From contig JAKIWE010000002.1 in the NCBI GenBank assembly GCA_022750195.1, positions 124,001 through 188,000 of the forward strand: 64,000 nt of DNA, given 5' to 3'. The DNA comes from Thermoplasmata archaeon (GTDB lineage: Archaea > Thermoplasmatota > Thermoplasmata > Lutacidiplasmatales > UBA184). Below the pieces are notes generated by a model, which saw only the letters and a list, made by a program, of their open reading frames with translations, was not told where the DNA came from and made no database searches. Numbering within the stretch: position 1 is the stretch's first letter; every line of letters starts with the position of its first letter. Below, piece by piece: positions 1 through 6,932 of this stretch. Position numbers and translations under genes: made by a program.

Positions 1-1094
1 CAGCCGGTGATGAAGGTCATGCTCTCGTCGCCGACCTTCTTCTCCTCGACCAGGTCCGCCGCACCGAGGTCCGCCGCGGAGAGCTCCTTGATGCCGGTGA
101 CGATCTTCCCGCCGGTCGCACGGGCAAGCTTCTGGAGATCGCTCTCCTTGACCTGCTTGACCGCGAAGATCCCCTCCTTCGCGAGGTAGTGGAGGACGAC
201 GTCGTCGATCCCCTTCTGGACCACGACGACGTTCGCCCCGGAGGCCTTGACGGCCTCGACCATCCGACGGTAGGTGTGGTCCTCCTCGTCGAGGAAGCTC
301 TGGATCTGGCTAGGGTTCTTGATGTTGATCTTGCTCTCGATCTCGGTCTTCTTGATCTCGAGGGCGGAGTTGAGCAGCGCGATCTTTGCGCCCTTGACCA
401 CCTTCGGCATCCTCGGGTGGCCGCGCTCCTTGTCGACGACGATCCCGTCGATGAGGCTGGTGTCGTGGATCGTGCCGCCGTGGCGCTTCTCGACCTTGAT
501 CTGGTCGACGTCCGCGACGATCCGGTCGCCTCGCTTCTCAGTGATCTTCGTCACGGCCTCGACCGCGACCTTCGCGAGCTCCTCCCGGGAGCCGAAGACG
601 CCCTTCGAGCCCATCGCGGTCATGGCGACGTCGTGCAGGATCTTCTGGTCGCCGGGGGTGACCTTCGTCCCGATCTCCTTCTCGAGGAGACGCTGGCCCT
701 CCTCGACGGCGATCTGGTAACCGCGGACGATGACCGTCGGGTGGATGCTCTGATCGAGGAGGCCCTCGGCGCGCTTGAGGAGCTCTCCGGCGAGGACCAC
801 GGCGGTGGTGGTCCCGTCGCCGCACTGCTGGTCCTGGGTCTTGGCGACCTCGACGATCATCTTCGCGGCGGGGTGCTCGACGTCGACCTCCTTGAGGATC
901 GTAACGCCGTCGTTCGTGATCGTGATGTCTCCCATCGAGTCCACGAGCATCTTGTCCATCCCCCGGGGGCCAAGGGTGGTGCGGACCGCGTCGGCGATCG
1001 CGCGCGCGGCGGCGATGTTGTTGCGGGCGGCGCTGCGGCCGCGGTCGCGTTCGGTTCCTTCCTTAAGGACGATGATCTGCGTTCCCTGAAGCAT
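1..1094 (-). CDS. Thermosome (group II chaperonin) subunit, 3' end cut by the window
   Basis: ATP-driven double-ring chaperonin that folds cytosolic proteins. The first 364 codons are visible and the C-terminus lies left of the window. The reading contains the family ATP-site signatures [11 protein letters not shown] near residue 40 and [15 protein letters not shown] near residue 90, then [11 protein letters not shown] and the apical-domain region. The start is the ATG at 1094, a few bases inside the transcript predicted from a strong TATA box at 1127-1136. It reads away from the accessory islet to its right, so it probably marks the edge of core chromosome. Identity is firm; which thermosome paralogue it is cannot be told. 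Confidence 0.96.
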   Translation of the reverse strand, partial: MLQGTQIIVLKEGTERDRGRSAARNNIAAARAIADAVRTTLGPRGMDKMLVDSMGDITITNDGVTILKEVDVEHPAAKMIVEVAKTQDQQCGDGTTTAVVLAGELLKRAEGLLDQSIHPTVIVRGYQIAVEEGQRLLEKEIGTKVTPGDQKILHDVAMTAMGSKGVFGSREELAKVAVEAVTKITEKRGDRIVADVDQIKVEKRHGGTIHDTSLIDGIVVDKERGHPRMPKVVKGAKIALLNSALEIKKTEIESKINIKNPSQIQSFLDEEDHTYRRMVEAVKASGANVVVVQKGIDDVVLHYLAKEGIFAVKQVKESDLQKLARATGGKIVTGIKELSAADLGAADLVEEKKVGDESMTFITG

Positions 1095-1126
1095 GCTGGC
1101 TCACCGCCGGCGACTAACCTGCTCTT

Positions 1127-1136
1127 CTATATAAAA
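1127..1136 (-). promoter_or_regulatory. TATA box of the thermosome gene
   Basis: Reads TTTTATATAG on the minus strand, a near-ideal archaeal TATA box, about 37 bp before the ATG. This predicts a 5' UTR of about 10 nt. The 418 bases between the thermosome start and the next gene hold only this promoter and the one at 1481; I see no other gene there. Confidence 0.75.
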
Positions 1137-1480
1137 TCGACCGAATTCGGGTTCTGTCACTTTTCGGCTCGATTTCGGTATGCCTTTTCCGGGTCCCCGG
1201 AGACCAGCGCAGTACGCTTTGATTCACGACCCCTGGTCGGAGCAAGCCGGTGCTTCACACATCAGGACCCGGTCCGGGGCTCTAGCCTGCCGGGGCCGTC
1301 CCTCTGCGACCTTGCCCTCGGTCAGTTTCAGTTCTCGTTCCCTTAGAGGCCCCCTCGACTGACCCCGGTTCCGGTATCGAGGGCGGATTTTCACCCGACT
1401 TTTTCGATTTGGAACCTCGCGAGGCTCAGCTCTGGCGCAGGAACGAGACCGGGGCTCTCCCGGCTCTGAACCTGTTCTGT

Positions 1481-1488
1481 CTAAATAC
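1481..1488 (+). promoter_or_regulatory. TATA-like box for the 430-aa unknown gene
   Basis: CTAAATAC is centred about 28 bp before the ATG at 1513. This fits a leaderless transcript beginning at the start codon and decides the start of that gene. Confidence 0.5.
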
Positions 1489-1512
1489 GCGCATGCTGAT
1501 TCCGCACTGCCA

Positions 1513-2805
1513 ATGTCGGGTGTCGACGGGCGCCTGCTTGAGCATGAAGCGGGGGGTCGCGGGGAGTCCGCACCCGATCCGAACACCACACAGTTGGAGA
1601 TATTCGCTGGCCAGTTCATGGCCTCGTGGGGGAAGTGCTCCCCGGTTGTCCCTCTCCGCGGAGGGGTGCCATCCCACGAAGAGGGACGCGAATGGAGGCG
1701 ACCGAATTGCACCTCAGCCGTTATGCGGGCCCTTTCCGAGATGACCCTCGCGGGAAACGAGTTTACAATCGACTGGAACCGGGAACCATTCAGGGCGACG
1801 TTGGATGTCGTCGAGCAGGGATTCCAAGCTGCCGTGGGCAATGAATTCCCTCGACAACTGGAAGACCTTGAACTTCCGACGAGAGACCAGTTCGATTCGG
1901 CATTCCGGCTCGCAAGGCGCGGGCTGTCCAAAGCCGCCGATGCTCGGATGAGTCTGAATCGTGAGATCAACCGATCGGGCTTCTTTGCAGACGTAAGCGG
2001 GGATAGGCCTTACAGGGTCGGGCAGTCGCGAGTGCCAGCCCCGTCGACCTCTCTTCTCCTCGTCCGGGACTACACCGAAGGACTTGGGTCTGATGTTCGA
2101 AGCGCGTCCGCGGCGGCTCTCCTCCTCGGCAACCCGACCCGTGCCGAACCGATCAGAGCTGCGGTTCGACGAATGGGAAAGTCTACCGAGAAGGCGATCT
2201 TCGAGTATTTGCGCTTCGCACAGGGGCAATCGCTCAAGAGCCAGGGCGGGCTCAGGCCCGTGGATCTTCGGGGGAGTCGGCTCTTCGTCTACCCGATAAT
2301 CGGGTGGTTTACCGACCCCCTGATCGCGGGGGGGAAGATGCTCCTCGACGAGAGCCTCCGGCTCTCTCACACGAGTATCGCCGAGCCGATTCTCAGAGAG
2401 TACCTGGACGGGGACGACACGCGAATCATTGCGTTTGACGCGAGAGGCGACGGCTACGTCTCCGACTCGACGGCCCTGCGCCTAACCCGATTGGCCAGCG
2501 AGCAGAAGTACCGAAGTCGCATCTGGCGCCCACGGAACTTCGGGCGGATTTTTCAGGCTGTCGATCACCGGATGCTGATTGGTTCCCCGGACCGTTCTCT
2601 CTGGGTCACGTGGTATGATTCTGGAGAAGGGTGGTTCACGATTTCTCTTATCGTGGGAGGAGATCTCCGCATGCCTCAGCTCGATGGTCAGCTTGAGCTG
2701 ATCAAGCTTGAGTTGGGTCAGCCTTTGGCCGAAGGGGCAGGGTTCTCCAAACGGTTCGTGCCGCTCTTGTCATTCCTGAAGCGAAGTCGAGCGCTTGCGA
2801 CGTGA
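1513..2805 (+). CDS. Unrecognised 430-aa protein of the accessory islet
   Basis: I do not recognise this family. The first 70 residues are low-complexity and poorly protein-like, whereas from about residue 71 (MRALSEMTLAG) the sequence looks globular and soluble, with mixed alpha/beta composition and no signal peptide or membrane helix. The ATG at 1513 is favoured by a TATA-like box 28 bp upstream; the ATG at 1723 is the alternative. It is the first gene of a lower-GC block between the thermosome and a run of surface-protein genes, followed by micro-ORFs and TIR-like, DUF262 and HEPN genes. A part in the same islet is possible but unproven. Confidence 0.7.
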   Translation: MSGVDGRLLEHEAGGRGESAPDPNTTQLEIFAGQFMASWGKCSPVVPLRGGVPSHEEGREWRRPNCTSAVMRALSEMTLAGNEFTIDWNREPFRATLDVVEQGFQAAVGNEFPRQLEDLELPTRDQFDSAFRLARRGLSKAADARMSLNREINRSGFFADVSGDRPYRVGQSRVPAPSTSLLLVRDYTEGLGSDVRSASAAALLLGNPTRAEPIRAAVRRMGKSTEKAIFEYLRFAQGQSLKSQGGLRPVDLRGSRLFVYPIIGWFTDPLIAGGKMLLDESLRLSHTSIAEPILREYLDGDDTRIIAFDARGDGYVSDSTALRLTRLASEQKYRSRIWRPRNFGRIFQAVDHRMLIGSPDRSLWVTWYDSGEGWFTISLIVGGDLRMPQLDGQLELIKLELGQPLAEGAGFSKRFVPLLSFLKRSRALAT

Positions 2806-2838
2806 CCCGGGACTTTCCCGGGAATCCCGGGACAGGCC

Positions 2839-2847
2839 GATATAAAA
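2839..2847 (+). promoter_or_regulatory. TATA box of the micro-ORF cassette
   Basis: GATATAAAA is a strong archaeal TATA box, about 33 bp before the first small ORF (ATG at 2876). It argues that the compact region to its right is transcribed. Confidence 0.65.
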
Positions 2848-2875
2848 CTGCCTCGGTAACAGATGTCGAGGCAAC

Positions 2876-3019
2876 ATGCAGCGACTACCCCGAACGAGCT
2901 ACTGGGACATTTTGGAGATGACCGACAGAGCAATCGACAGGTGGACGGCGAGCAAACCACGCGTCGCTCGGCCGCCCCCCAAGATTGTGCCGTCTTACCG
3001 CCGAGGCAGGGGGAGGTGA
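2876..3019 (+). CDS. Small ORF 1, 47 aa, unrecognised
   Basis: Begins MQRLPRTSYWDILEMTDRAI, then a proline- and arginine-rich tail. It starts just downstream of the TATA box at 2839. Its TGA stop (3017-3019) lies inside the Shine-Dalgarno sequence of the next small ORF, an arrangement suited to translational coupling. No family recognised. Support is positional (promoter, coupling) rather than homology. Confidence 0.35.
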   Translation: MQRLPRTSYWDILEMTDRAIDRWTASKPRVARPPPKIVPSYRRGRGR

Positions 3020-3020
3020 T
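3012..3020 (+). promoter_or_regulatory. Perfect Shine-Dalgarno GGAGGTGAT before small ORF 2
   Basis: A nine-base match to the complement of the conserved archaeal 16S 3' end (AUCACCUCC), seven bases before the ATG at 3024. Most other genes in this window show no Shine-Dalgarno, so it is unusual here. Confidence 0.6.
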
Positions 3021-3023
3021 CTC

Positions 3024-3137
3024 ATGGACGAAGTTGTGGCGCCGTACGGAAGCGAAAGGCCAATCTGGCCCTGGCCCCCCTCCCCGACCTTCCCGACCCA
3101 AGAACCGCCGGTCTGGCTCGAGCCCGTCATGTTCTGA
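3024..3137 (+). CDS. Small ORF 2, 37 aa, Pro/Trp-rich
   Basis: Starts MDEVVAPYGSERPIWPWPPS and ends WLEPVMF; six prolines and two tryptophans lie in one short stretch. It follows a perfect Shine-Dalgarno sequence. The same frame continues after its TGA into ORF 3159-3263, so a longer ancestral gene broken by a stop is possible. Function unknown. Confidence 0.35.
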   Translation: MDEVVAPYGSERPIWPWPPSPTFPTQEPPVWLEPVMF

Positions 3138-3158
3138 ACCCCGGGGTTGTCGATTGCT

Positions 3159-3263
3159 ATGCTCGGGCGAGACGAGAGCGCCAACGGTGTGCGACGTGCA
3201 CTCGGCAGGAACCGCTCGCGATTGTCCCCAATGGAGCCCCGTGACCCGCGCGGGAGGAGGTGA
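3159..3263 (+). CDS. Small ORF 3, 34 aa, weakly supported
   Basis: Starts MLGRDESANGVRRALG with no visible Shine-Dalgarno of its own. It is kept because its TGA stop (3261-3263) lies inside the Shine-Dalgarno of ORF 4, exactly as ORF 1 stops inside the Shine-Dalgarno of ORF 2. A competing frame in 3020-3244 contains a CATC knuckle but has no start codon. Confidence 0.2.
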   Translation: MLGRDESANGVRRALGRNRSRLSPMEPRDPRGRR

Positions 3264-3264
3264 T
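3256..3264 (+). promoter_or_regulatory. Second perfect Shine-Dalgarno GGAGGTGAT before small ORF 4
   Basis: The same nine bases and the same seven-base spacing to the ATG (3268) as the element at 3012. The repeat of this rare element within 250 bases suggests deliberate internal translation of a polycistronic message. Confidence 0.6.
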
Positions 3265-3267
3265 TGA

Positions 3268-3429
3268 ATGGTCGATTACAAGGTTGGCGCGAACACGTAC
3301 CGGTTCGGCTACGAGCTCTCCGCCCCCCACAACTCCCACGCAGACGCATACTGTCGGAACCTCGACACGGGCCGAGTAGTCTCGCAGGAACACCACGTCG
3401 TCTCCACCAACTTCAATTCGGACGGGTAA
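3268..3429 (+). CDS. Small ORF 4, 53-aa protein, unrecognised
   Basis: Begins MVDYKVGANTYRFGYELS and ends VVSTNFNSDG. Its balanced composition, with Tyr, Asn and His, makes it the most protein-like of the four small ORFs. It has a perfect Shine-Dalgarno sequence. The stop codon is followed after one base by two overlapping hairpins (3431-3479). No family recognised; a small cytosolic protein is likely. Confidence 0.5.
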   Translation: MVDYKVGANTYRFGYELSAPHNSHADAYCRNLDTGRVVSQEHHVVSTNFNSDG

Positions 3430-3430
3430 T

Positions 3431-3479
3431 CCCGGTCCGGGAAGTTTGGCGGACCGGGGGGATTTCACACTCCCCCCGG
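3431..3479 (+). other. Two mutually exclusive hairpins after small ORF 4
   Basis: Hairpin A pairs CCCGGTCCG (3431-3439) with CGGACCGGG (3450-3458). Hairpin B pairs CCGGGGGG (3454-3461) with CCCCCCGG (3472-3479). Each loop is 10 nt. The arms overlap at 3454-3458, so only one hairpin can form at a time. A short pyrimidine stretch follows. It may be a terminator or a bistable RNA switch. The rest of 3430-3762 holds no supported gene. Confidence 0.5.
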
Positions 3480-3731
3480 AACTCTTTCTCGTCGTTCGTC
3501 GCGCGAGATTGAGCCCAATCTTGTTCAGGGCGCCCAAGGCGCGCTCGCGGCGTGACTAGCCGAGCGCCGGCTTCAGCGAGGATTCTCTAAGCGGCTCTTT
3601 CAAGATCGGTTCGCCGGGGTGGACGAACCGGACCCGAATGCCCTTCGCCCGCGGCCACGTCTCGGGGATGCCGGGTATCCCGCTTGTGCGTTCCGGAGCT
3701 AGCCTAGCGCGTCCTGATTGAAGACGAGGAA

Positions 3732-3739
3732 GCCTTTAC
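3732..3739 (+). promoter_or_regulatory. TATA-like box for the TIR-like gene
   Basis: GCCTTTAC is centred about 27 bp before the ATG at 3763. It supports a leaderless start there rather than the upstream TTG at 3718. Confidence 0.4.
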
Positions 3740-3762
3740 GTTGGGAATCCGCTGCCGAGTCG

Positions 3763-4953
3763 ATGGCTGACGAGAATGGGGCTGACGAGTCCCCAACCGC
3801 CGCTCCACCGAGATCTCCGTCGAAGAAGGTCAAGGCTAAGCCCCGACGTGGACGCGGACCCGCCCGGCCGTTTCCGAACATGGCGTTTGAGGATGCACTA
3901 GTCCTCGGCACCGCCATTCAGGAACACGGCGCCGGACAGCGAATTCGCCTACTGACTCTCTTCGACAAGATGGGTAAGTCCCCTTCGAGCGGGCCCTCAC
4001 GATCACTTGTCACTGAATCGTCGCGGTACGGCATCACCGAGGGTAGCTACAAAGCCGAGTACCTCACGCTGACCGAAATAGGAAGCATTGCGACTAGTAC
4101 TGAGTCTAGCCCAAAGGAGCAACTGAGAGCCCGCTTCCAGCTCGCGATTGAGTCGATTCCCGTCTTCAAGAGTCTGTACGAGAGCCTCGTGGGAAGCAAG
4201 ATTCCTGCGCGCGAGGTGTTGCGTGACCGCGCGGGCGAATTCGGAGTCGAGGGGCAGGGGGACCAGGCTGCCTGCGTGGACGTATTCCTCGTGAATGTGA
4301 AGTTCCTTGGGTTGCTCAAGGTCCTCTCGGGAGCCGAGCGCATCGTAAACTTAGATCATGCTCTTGACGAACTTCCTGCGGGCAAGATTGGCTCTGCTCC
4401 CGTACTGGCGGTGCCAGCGTCCGTGGCCGATCTCGGCACGCCCGAGTCGGCCGAGGTCGACTACTCGAAAGTCGCGTTCTTCATCGCGCCGATCGGGGAA
4501 CCCGATACAGAGCACCGACACCACTCAGACATGATGCTCGGCTCGTTAGTCGAGAAGGCGCTAGAAGGTACCGGTCTCACCGTCGTACGGGCAGACAAGA
4601 TAACCAAACCCGGAATGATAAATGCGCAGGTCATAGAATACGTCCTTCGAAGCGCGGTCGTTGTGGCGGACCTGTCATTCGAGAATCCGAATGTGTTCTA
4701 CGAACTTGCGCTTCGTCACGTAACAGGCCTCCCGACAGTCCATATCATGAGGGCGGAGGATCGGAAGCCATTCGACGTCGCGAGCTTCCGGACGATCACG
4801 ATCGACACTTCGGACAAGTACAAGCTTGTGGCCCAGCTAGACAGCTACAGATCTGCGATTGCGGCTCACGTTCGTCAGGCATTAGAGGGTGGAGCGGGTC
4901 AGACGAACCCGATTCTCGCGTTTCGACCGAATTTGAAGTTGGTCATAGGGTAG
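3763..4953 (+). CDS. DUF5343-like / TIR-deoxyribosyltransferase-like two-domain protein (396 aa)
   Basis: Residues 1-35 are a basic, disordered leader. Residues about 38-200 resemble the helical DUF5343 family, with the recognisable stretch LFDKMGKSPSSGPSR. Residues about 235-360 look like the TIR / nucleoside 2-deoxyribosyltransferase-like fold: FFIAPIGEP (239-247), then ADLSFENPNVFYELALRH (302-319), the NPNVxYEL signature whose Glu314 would be the catalytic or binding acid. In bacteria and archaea such domains often cleave NAD or nucleosides as abortive-infection effectors. It stands 88 bp before the DUF262-HEPN pair, so a sensor-effector role is plausible but inferred. Soluble, no membrane helix. 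Confidence 0.75.
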   Translation: MADENGADESPTAAPPRSPSKKVKAKPRRGRGPARPFPNMAFEDALVLGTAIQEHGAGQRIRLLTLFDKMGKSPSSGPSRSLVTESSRYGITEGSYKAEYLTLTEIGSIATSTESSPKEQLRARFQLAIESIPVFKSLYESLVGSKIPAREVLRDRAGEFGVEGQGDQAACVDVFLVNVKFLGLLKVLSGAERIVNLDHALDELPAGKIGSAPVLAVPASVADLGTPESAEVDYSKVAFFIAPIGEPDTEHRHHSDMMLGSLVEKALEGTGLTVVRADKITKPGMINAQVIEYVLRSAVVVADLSFENPNVFYELALRHVTGLPTVHIMRAEDRKPFDVASFRTITIDTSDKYKLVAQLDSYRSAIAAHVRQALEGGAGQTNPILAFRPNLKLVIG

Positions 4954-5012
4954 CCCGAAACGCTCCCTGTCCAAGTACCACCCGGAGCGACTTCTAGGTT
5001 CTCGAGAGAAGG

Positions 5013-5019
5013 CTTAACC
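5013..5019 (+). promoter_or_regulatory. TATA-like box for the DUF262-HEPN operon
   Basis: CTTAACC is centred about 26 bp before the ATG at 5042, which matches the leaderless pattern seen elsewhere in the window. Confidence 0.35.
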
Positions 5020-5041
5020 TCAAGATTCGGCTGACCGAGTG

Positions 5042-6202
5042 ATGCCCGACGGTCCGGCGACCCCCGAAGCTTCCGAAGTACCCACTCCGGCTGCCGATGT
5101 TGGCGATCGTGTGATTCCTACGACCAATTCGGAGGACGTTGAGTTCCAGGCAATCGAAAGCGAGGAGGAGGACGCCGATCTCAGCCCCGGTGAATATCGC
5201 ATCACCTCATACCCCGCGGACTTCACACTCGAGTTACTAGATTCAAAGCTCAGAGAGGGAGAGATAGAAATCCCGCCGTTCCAACGGCAGTTTGTCTGGA
5301 AGCAAGGTCAGGCCAGCAAGCTGATTGAATCGTTCCTAGCAGGGCTCCCTGTGCCTCCGATATTTCTCTACGCCGAGCCGAAACAACAGAAGCTACTAGT
5401 CATCGACGGTCAACAGCGACTGAGGACGGTTTCCTACTTCTTCGAGGGTTATTTTGGTCCCGAGATTTCCGGTGAAAGGCGGACCATTTTTCGATTGAGG
5501 GACCTTGACTCCCGAAGCAGGTGGGCTGGAAAGAAGTTCTCGGAGCTCGATGCAGGAGATCAACGGAAGCTAAAGAACACGGTCCTTAGGTCGTTGATTG
5601 TCCAACAACTCTACCCAGAGGACCTTACGAGCATCTACCACATATTCGAGAGACTCAACACTGGCGGAACGTTACTCAAGAATCAAGAAATCCGAAACTG
5701 CGTCTACCACGGTGCGCTTAACGCACTCATGCTCGAGCTCAATCGGGACCCGAGCTGGCGCGGGATCGTGGGCAAGCCCGCTCCGGATAGCAGGCAGAAG
5801 GATGTTGAATTGATCCTACGGTTTTTCGCGCTGTTTGATGAGCTCCCCTCGTACGACAAGCCGATGATAGAGTTCTTGAACCGGTATATGAGGAGGAATC
5901 GGGACCCTGGCGGGGATTTTCTATCGTCACACCGCTCGCTTTTTCTCCGAACTTGTGAACGCGTCGTTTCTACCCTCGGACGGAAACCCTTCCATGTCTG
6001 GGCCGGACTCAATTCTGCGGTGTTCGACTCTGTCATGATCGCGTTCGCTCAACATCCGACCGCACCGCTCGATGACGTTGGTTCGAGGTTCACGCGGCTC
6101 GTCGACCGTCGTGAGTACCTACAAGCCGTAAGGGCCCACACAACCGATGTCGAAGAGCTCCGGACCCGGAATCGAATCGCTGAGGAGATTCTGTTTGGGT
6201 AA
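5042..6202 (+). CDS. DUF262 (GmrS/ParB-like nuclease fold) protein, 386 aa
   Basis: The DUF262 hallmarks are all present: IPPFQRQFVW (77-86), ESFLAGLPVPPIFLY (96-110) and IDGQQR (121-126), the DGQQR active-site motif of this ParB-related nuclease/NTPase fold. Such domains occur in the modification-dependent enzymes GmrSD and BrxU. The C-terminal DUF1524 HNH half of fused GmrSD enzymes is not seen; instead a separate HEPN gene starts 8 bases downstream. The first 50 residues are acidic and probably disordered. The GTG-ATG pair at 5039/5042 is resolved to the ATG. A defence nuclease is likely; the substrate is unknown. Confidence 0.85.
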   Translation: MPDGPATPEASEVPTPAADVGDRVIPTTNSEDVEFQAIESEEEDADLSPGEYRITSYPADFTLELLDSKLREGEIEIPPFQRQFVWKQGQASKLIESFLAGLPVPPIFLYAEPKQQKLLVIDGQQRLRTVSYFFEGYFGPEISGERRTIFRLRDLDSRSRWAGKKFSELDAGDQRKLKNTVLRSLIVQQLYPEDLTSIYHIFERLNTGGTLLKNQEIRNCVYHGALNALMLELNRDPSWRGIVGKPAPDSRQKDVELILRFFALFDELPSYDKPMIEFLNRYMRRNRDPGGDFLSSHRSLFLRTCERVVSTLGRKPFHVWAGLNSAVFDSVMIAFAQHPTAPLDDVGSRFTRLVDRREYLQAVRAHTTDVEELRTRNRIAEEILFG

Positions 6203-6210
6203 CCACTCGA

Positions 6211-6678
6211 ATGGGGCACTCGCGCATTGATCGCGTTGTCGACTCCTGCCGAGAATTGTTGGCTGACCTCGACGACCACAACGGTGAGATTGAATCGTAT
6301 CTCACGCTGAATCTCGTCGTAGGGATTGCGGCCGAGTGCGAATACAACATCCAAAGGCTTTTTTCGAGTCGGGCAGCCCGACGCGACGACATGCTTTCTC
6401 AATCATTCGTATTCGAAGTGGTGGGGCGAACGGTCCGGAGCCTGAAGACGTCTGAACTCGCGGCATGCCTTTCGTGGTTCGGGTCGGACTCCAAAGCAAA
6501 GTTCGTTGAATCACTTGGGAAGGATCGAGCGAAGGAGACGGCATACAACAATCTGATCGAGAATCGGAATCTCGCCGCCCATGGGGAATCGATGAACATG
6601 ACCTTCGAGGAGGTGGTCACGGCCCGCGAGGCGGTGGTATTCGTAATGGATTCCGTTTCAAGGGCGCTCACGCATTAA
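6211..6678 (+). CDS. HEPN-domain protein paired with DUF262 (155 aa)
   Basis: An all-helical protein ending with the HEPN signature Rx4-6H, seen as RNLAAH (Arg119 to His124) within ENRNLAAHG. This is the catalytic motif of HEPN ribonucleases. The layout resembles the MAE_28990/MAE_18760-type HEPN families that sit beside DUF262 genes. It starts 8 bases after the DUF262 stop, so the two are surely co-transcribed. It may be the toxin RNase or the nucleic-acid-handling partner of DUF262. Family call good; role inferred. Confidence 0.8.
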   Translation: MGHSRIDRVVDSCRELLADLDDHNGEIESYLTLNLVVGIAAECEYNIQRLFSSRAARRDDMLSQSFVFEVVGRTVRSLKTSELAACLSWFGSDSKAKFVESLGKDRAKETAYNNLIENRNLAAHGESMNMTFEEVVTAREAVVFVMDSVSRALTH

Positions 6679-6932
6679 GCGGCGACCTCCCAGACATTCC
6701 AACCTTGCGCACTCCGCTACCAACTCCGGTTGACGGGGACAGGTCCCCCGAGCGTCTGCTCGACGCCTGTCCAGGTTTCGACTGGAATATCCCCTCGGAA
6801 GCCCCGTCGGTCTAGGCACAGAGCCCGCCCTCGCCCAGATTCCGCGTCGAAAGATCCGGGGCACAGACCCCGGACCTCCCGGCTCCGAACCGCCCCCCAG
6901 AGGGCTGACTTCGCGTCTACGCTGGCGGGATC

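Noticed and set aside
189..1346. Long plus-strand ORF opposite the thermosome gene
   Set aside because: Asp/Leu-rich, repetitive translation typical of an antisense shadow in GC-rich DNA; the minus strand encodes unmistakable chaperonin motifs.
3020..3244. Frame with a CATC knuckle overlapping small ORFs 2 and 3
   Set aside because: No ATG, GTG or TTG start exists in the frame; only recorded as a competitor to ORF 3.
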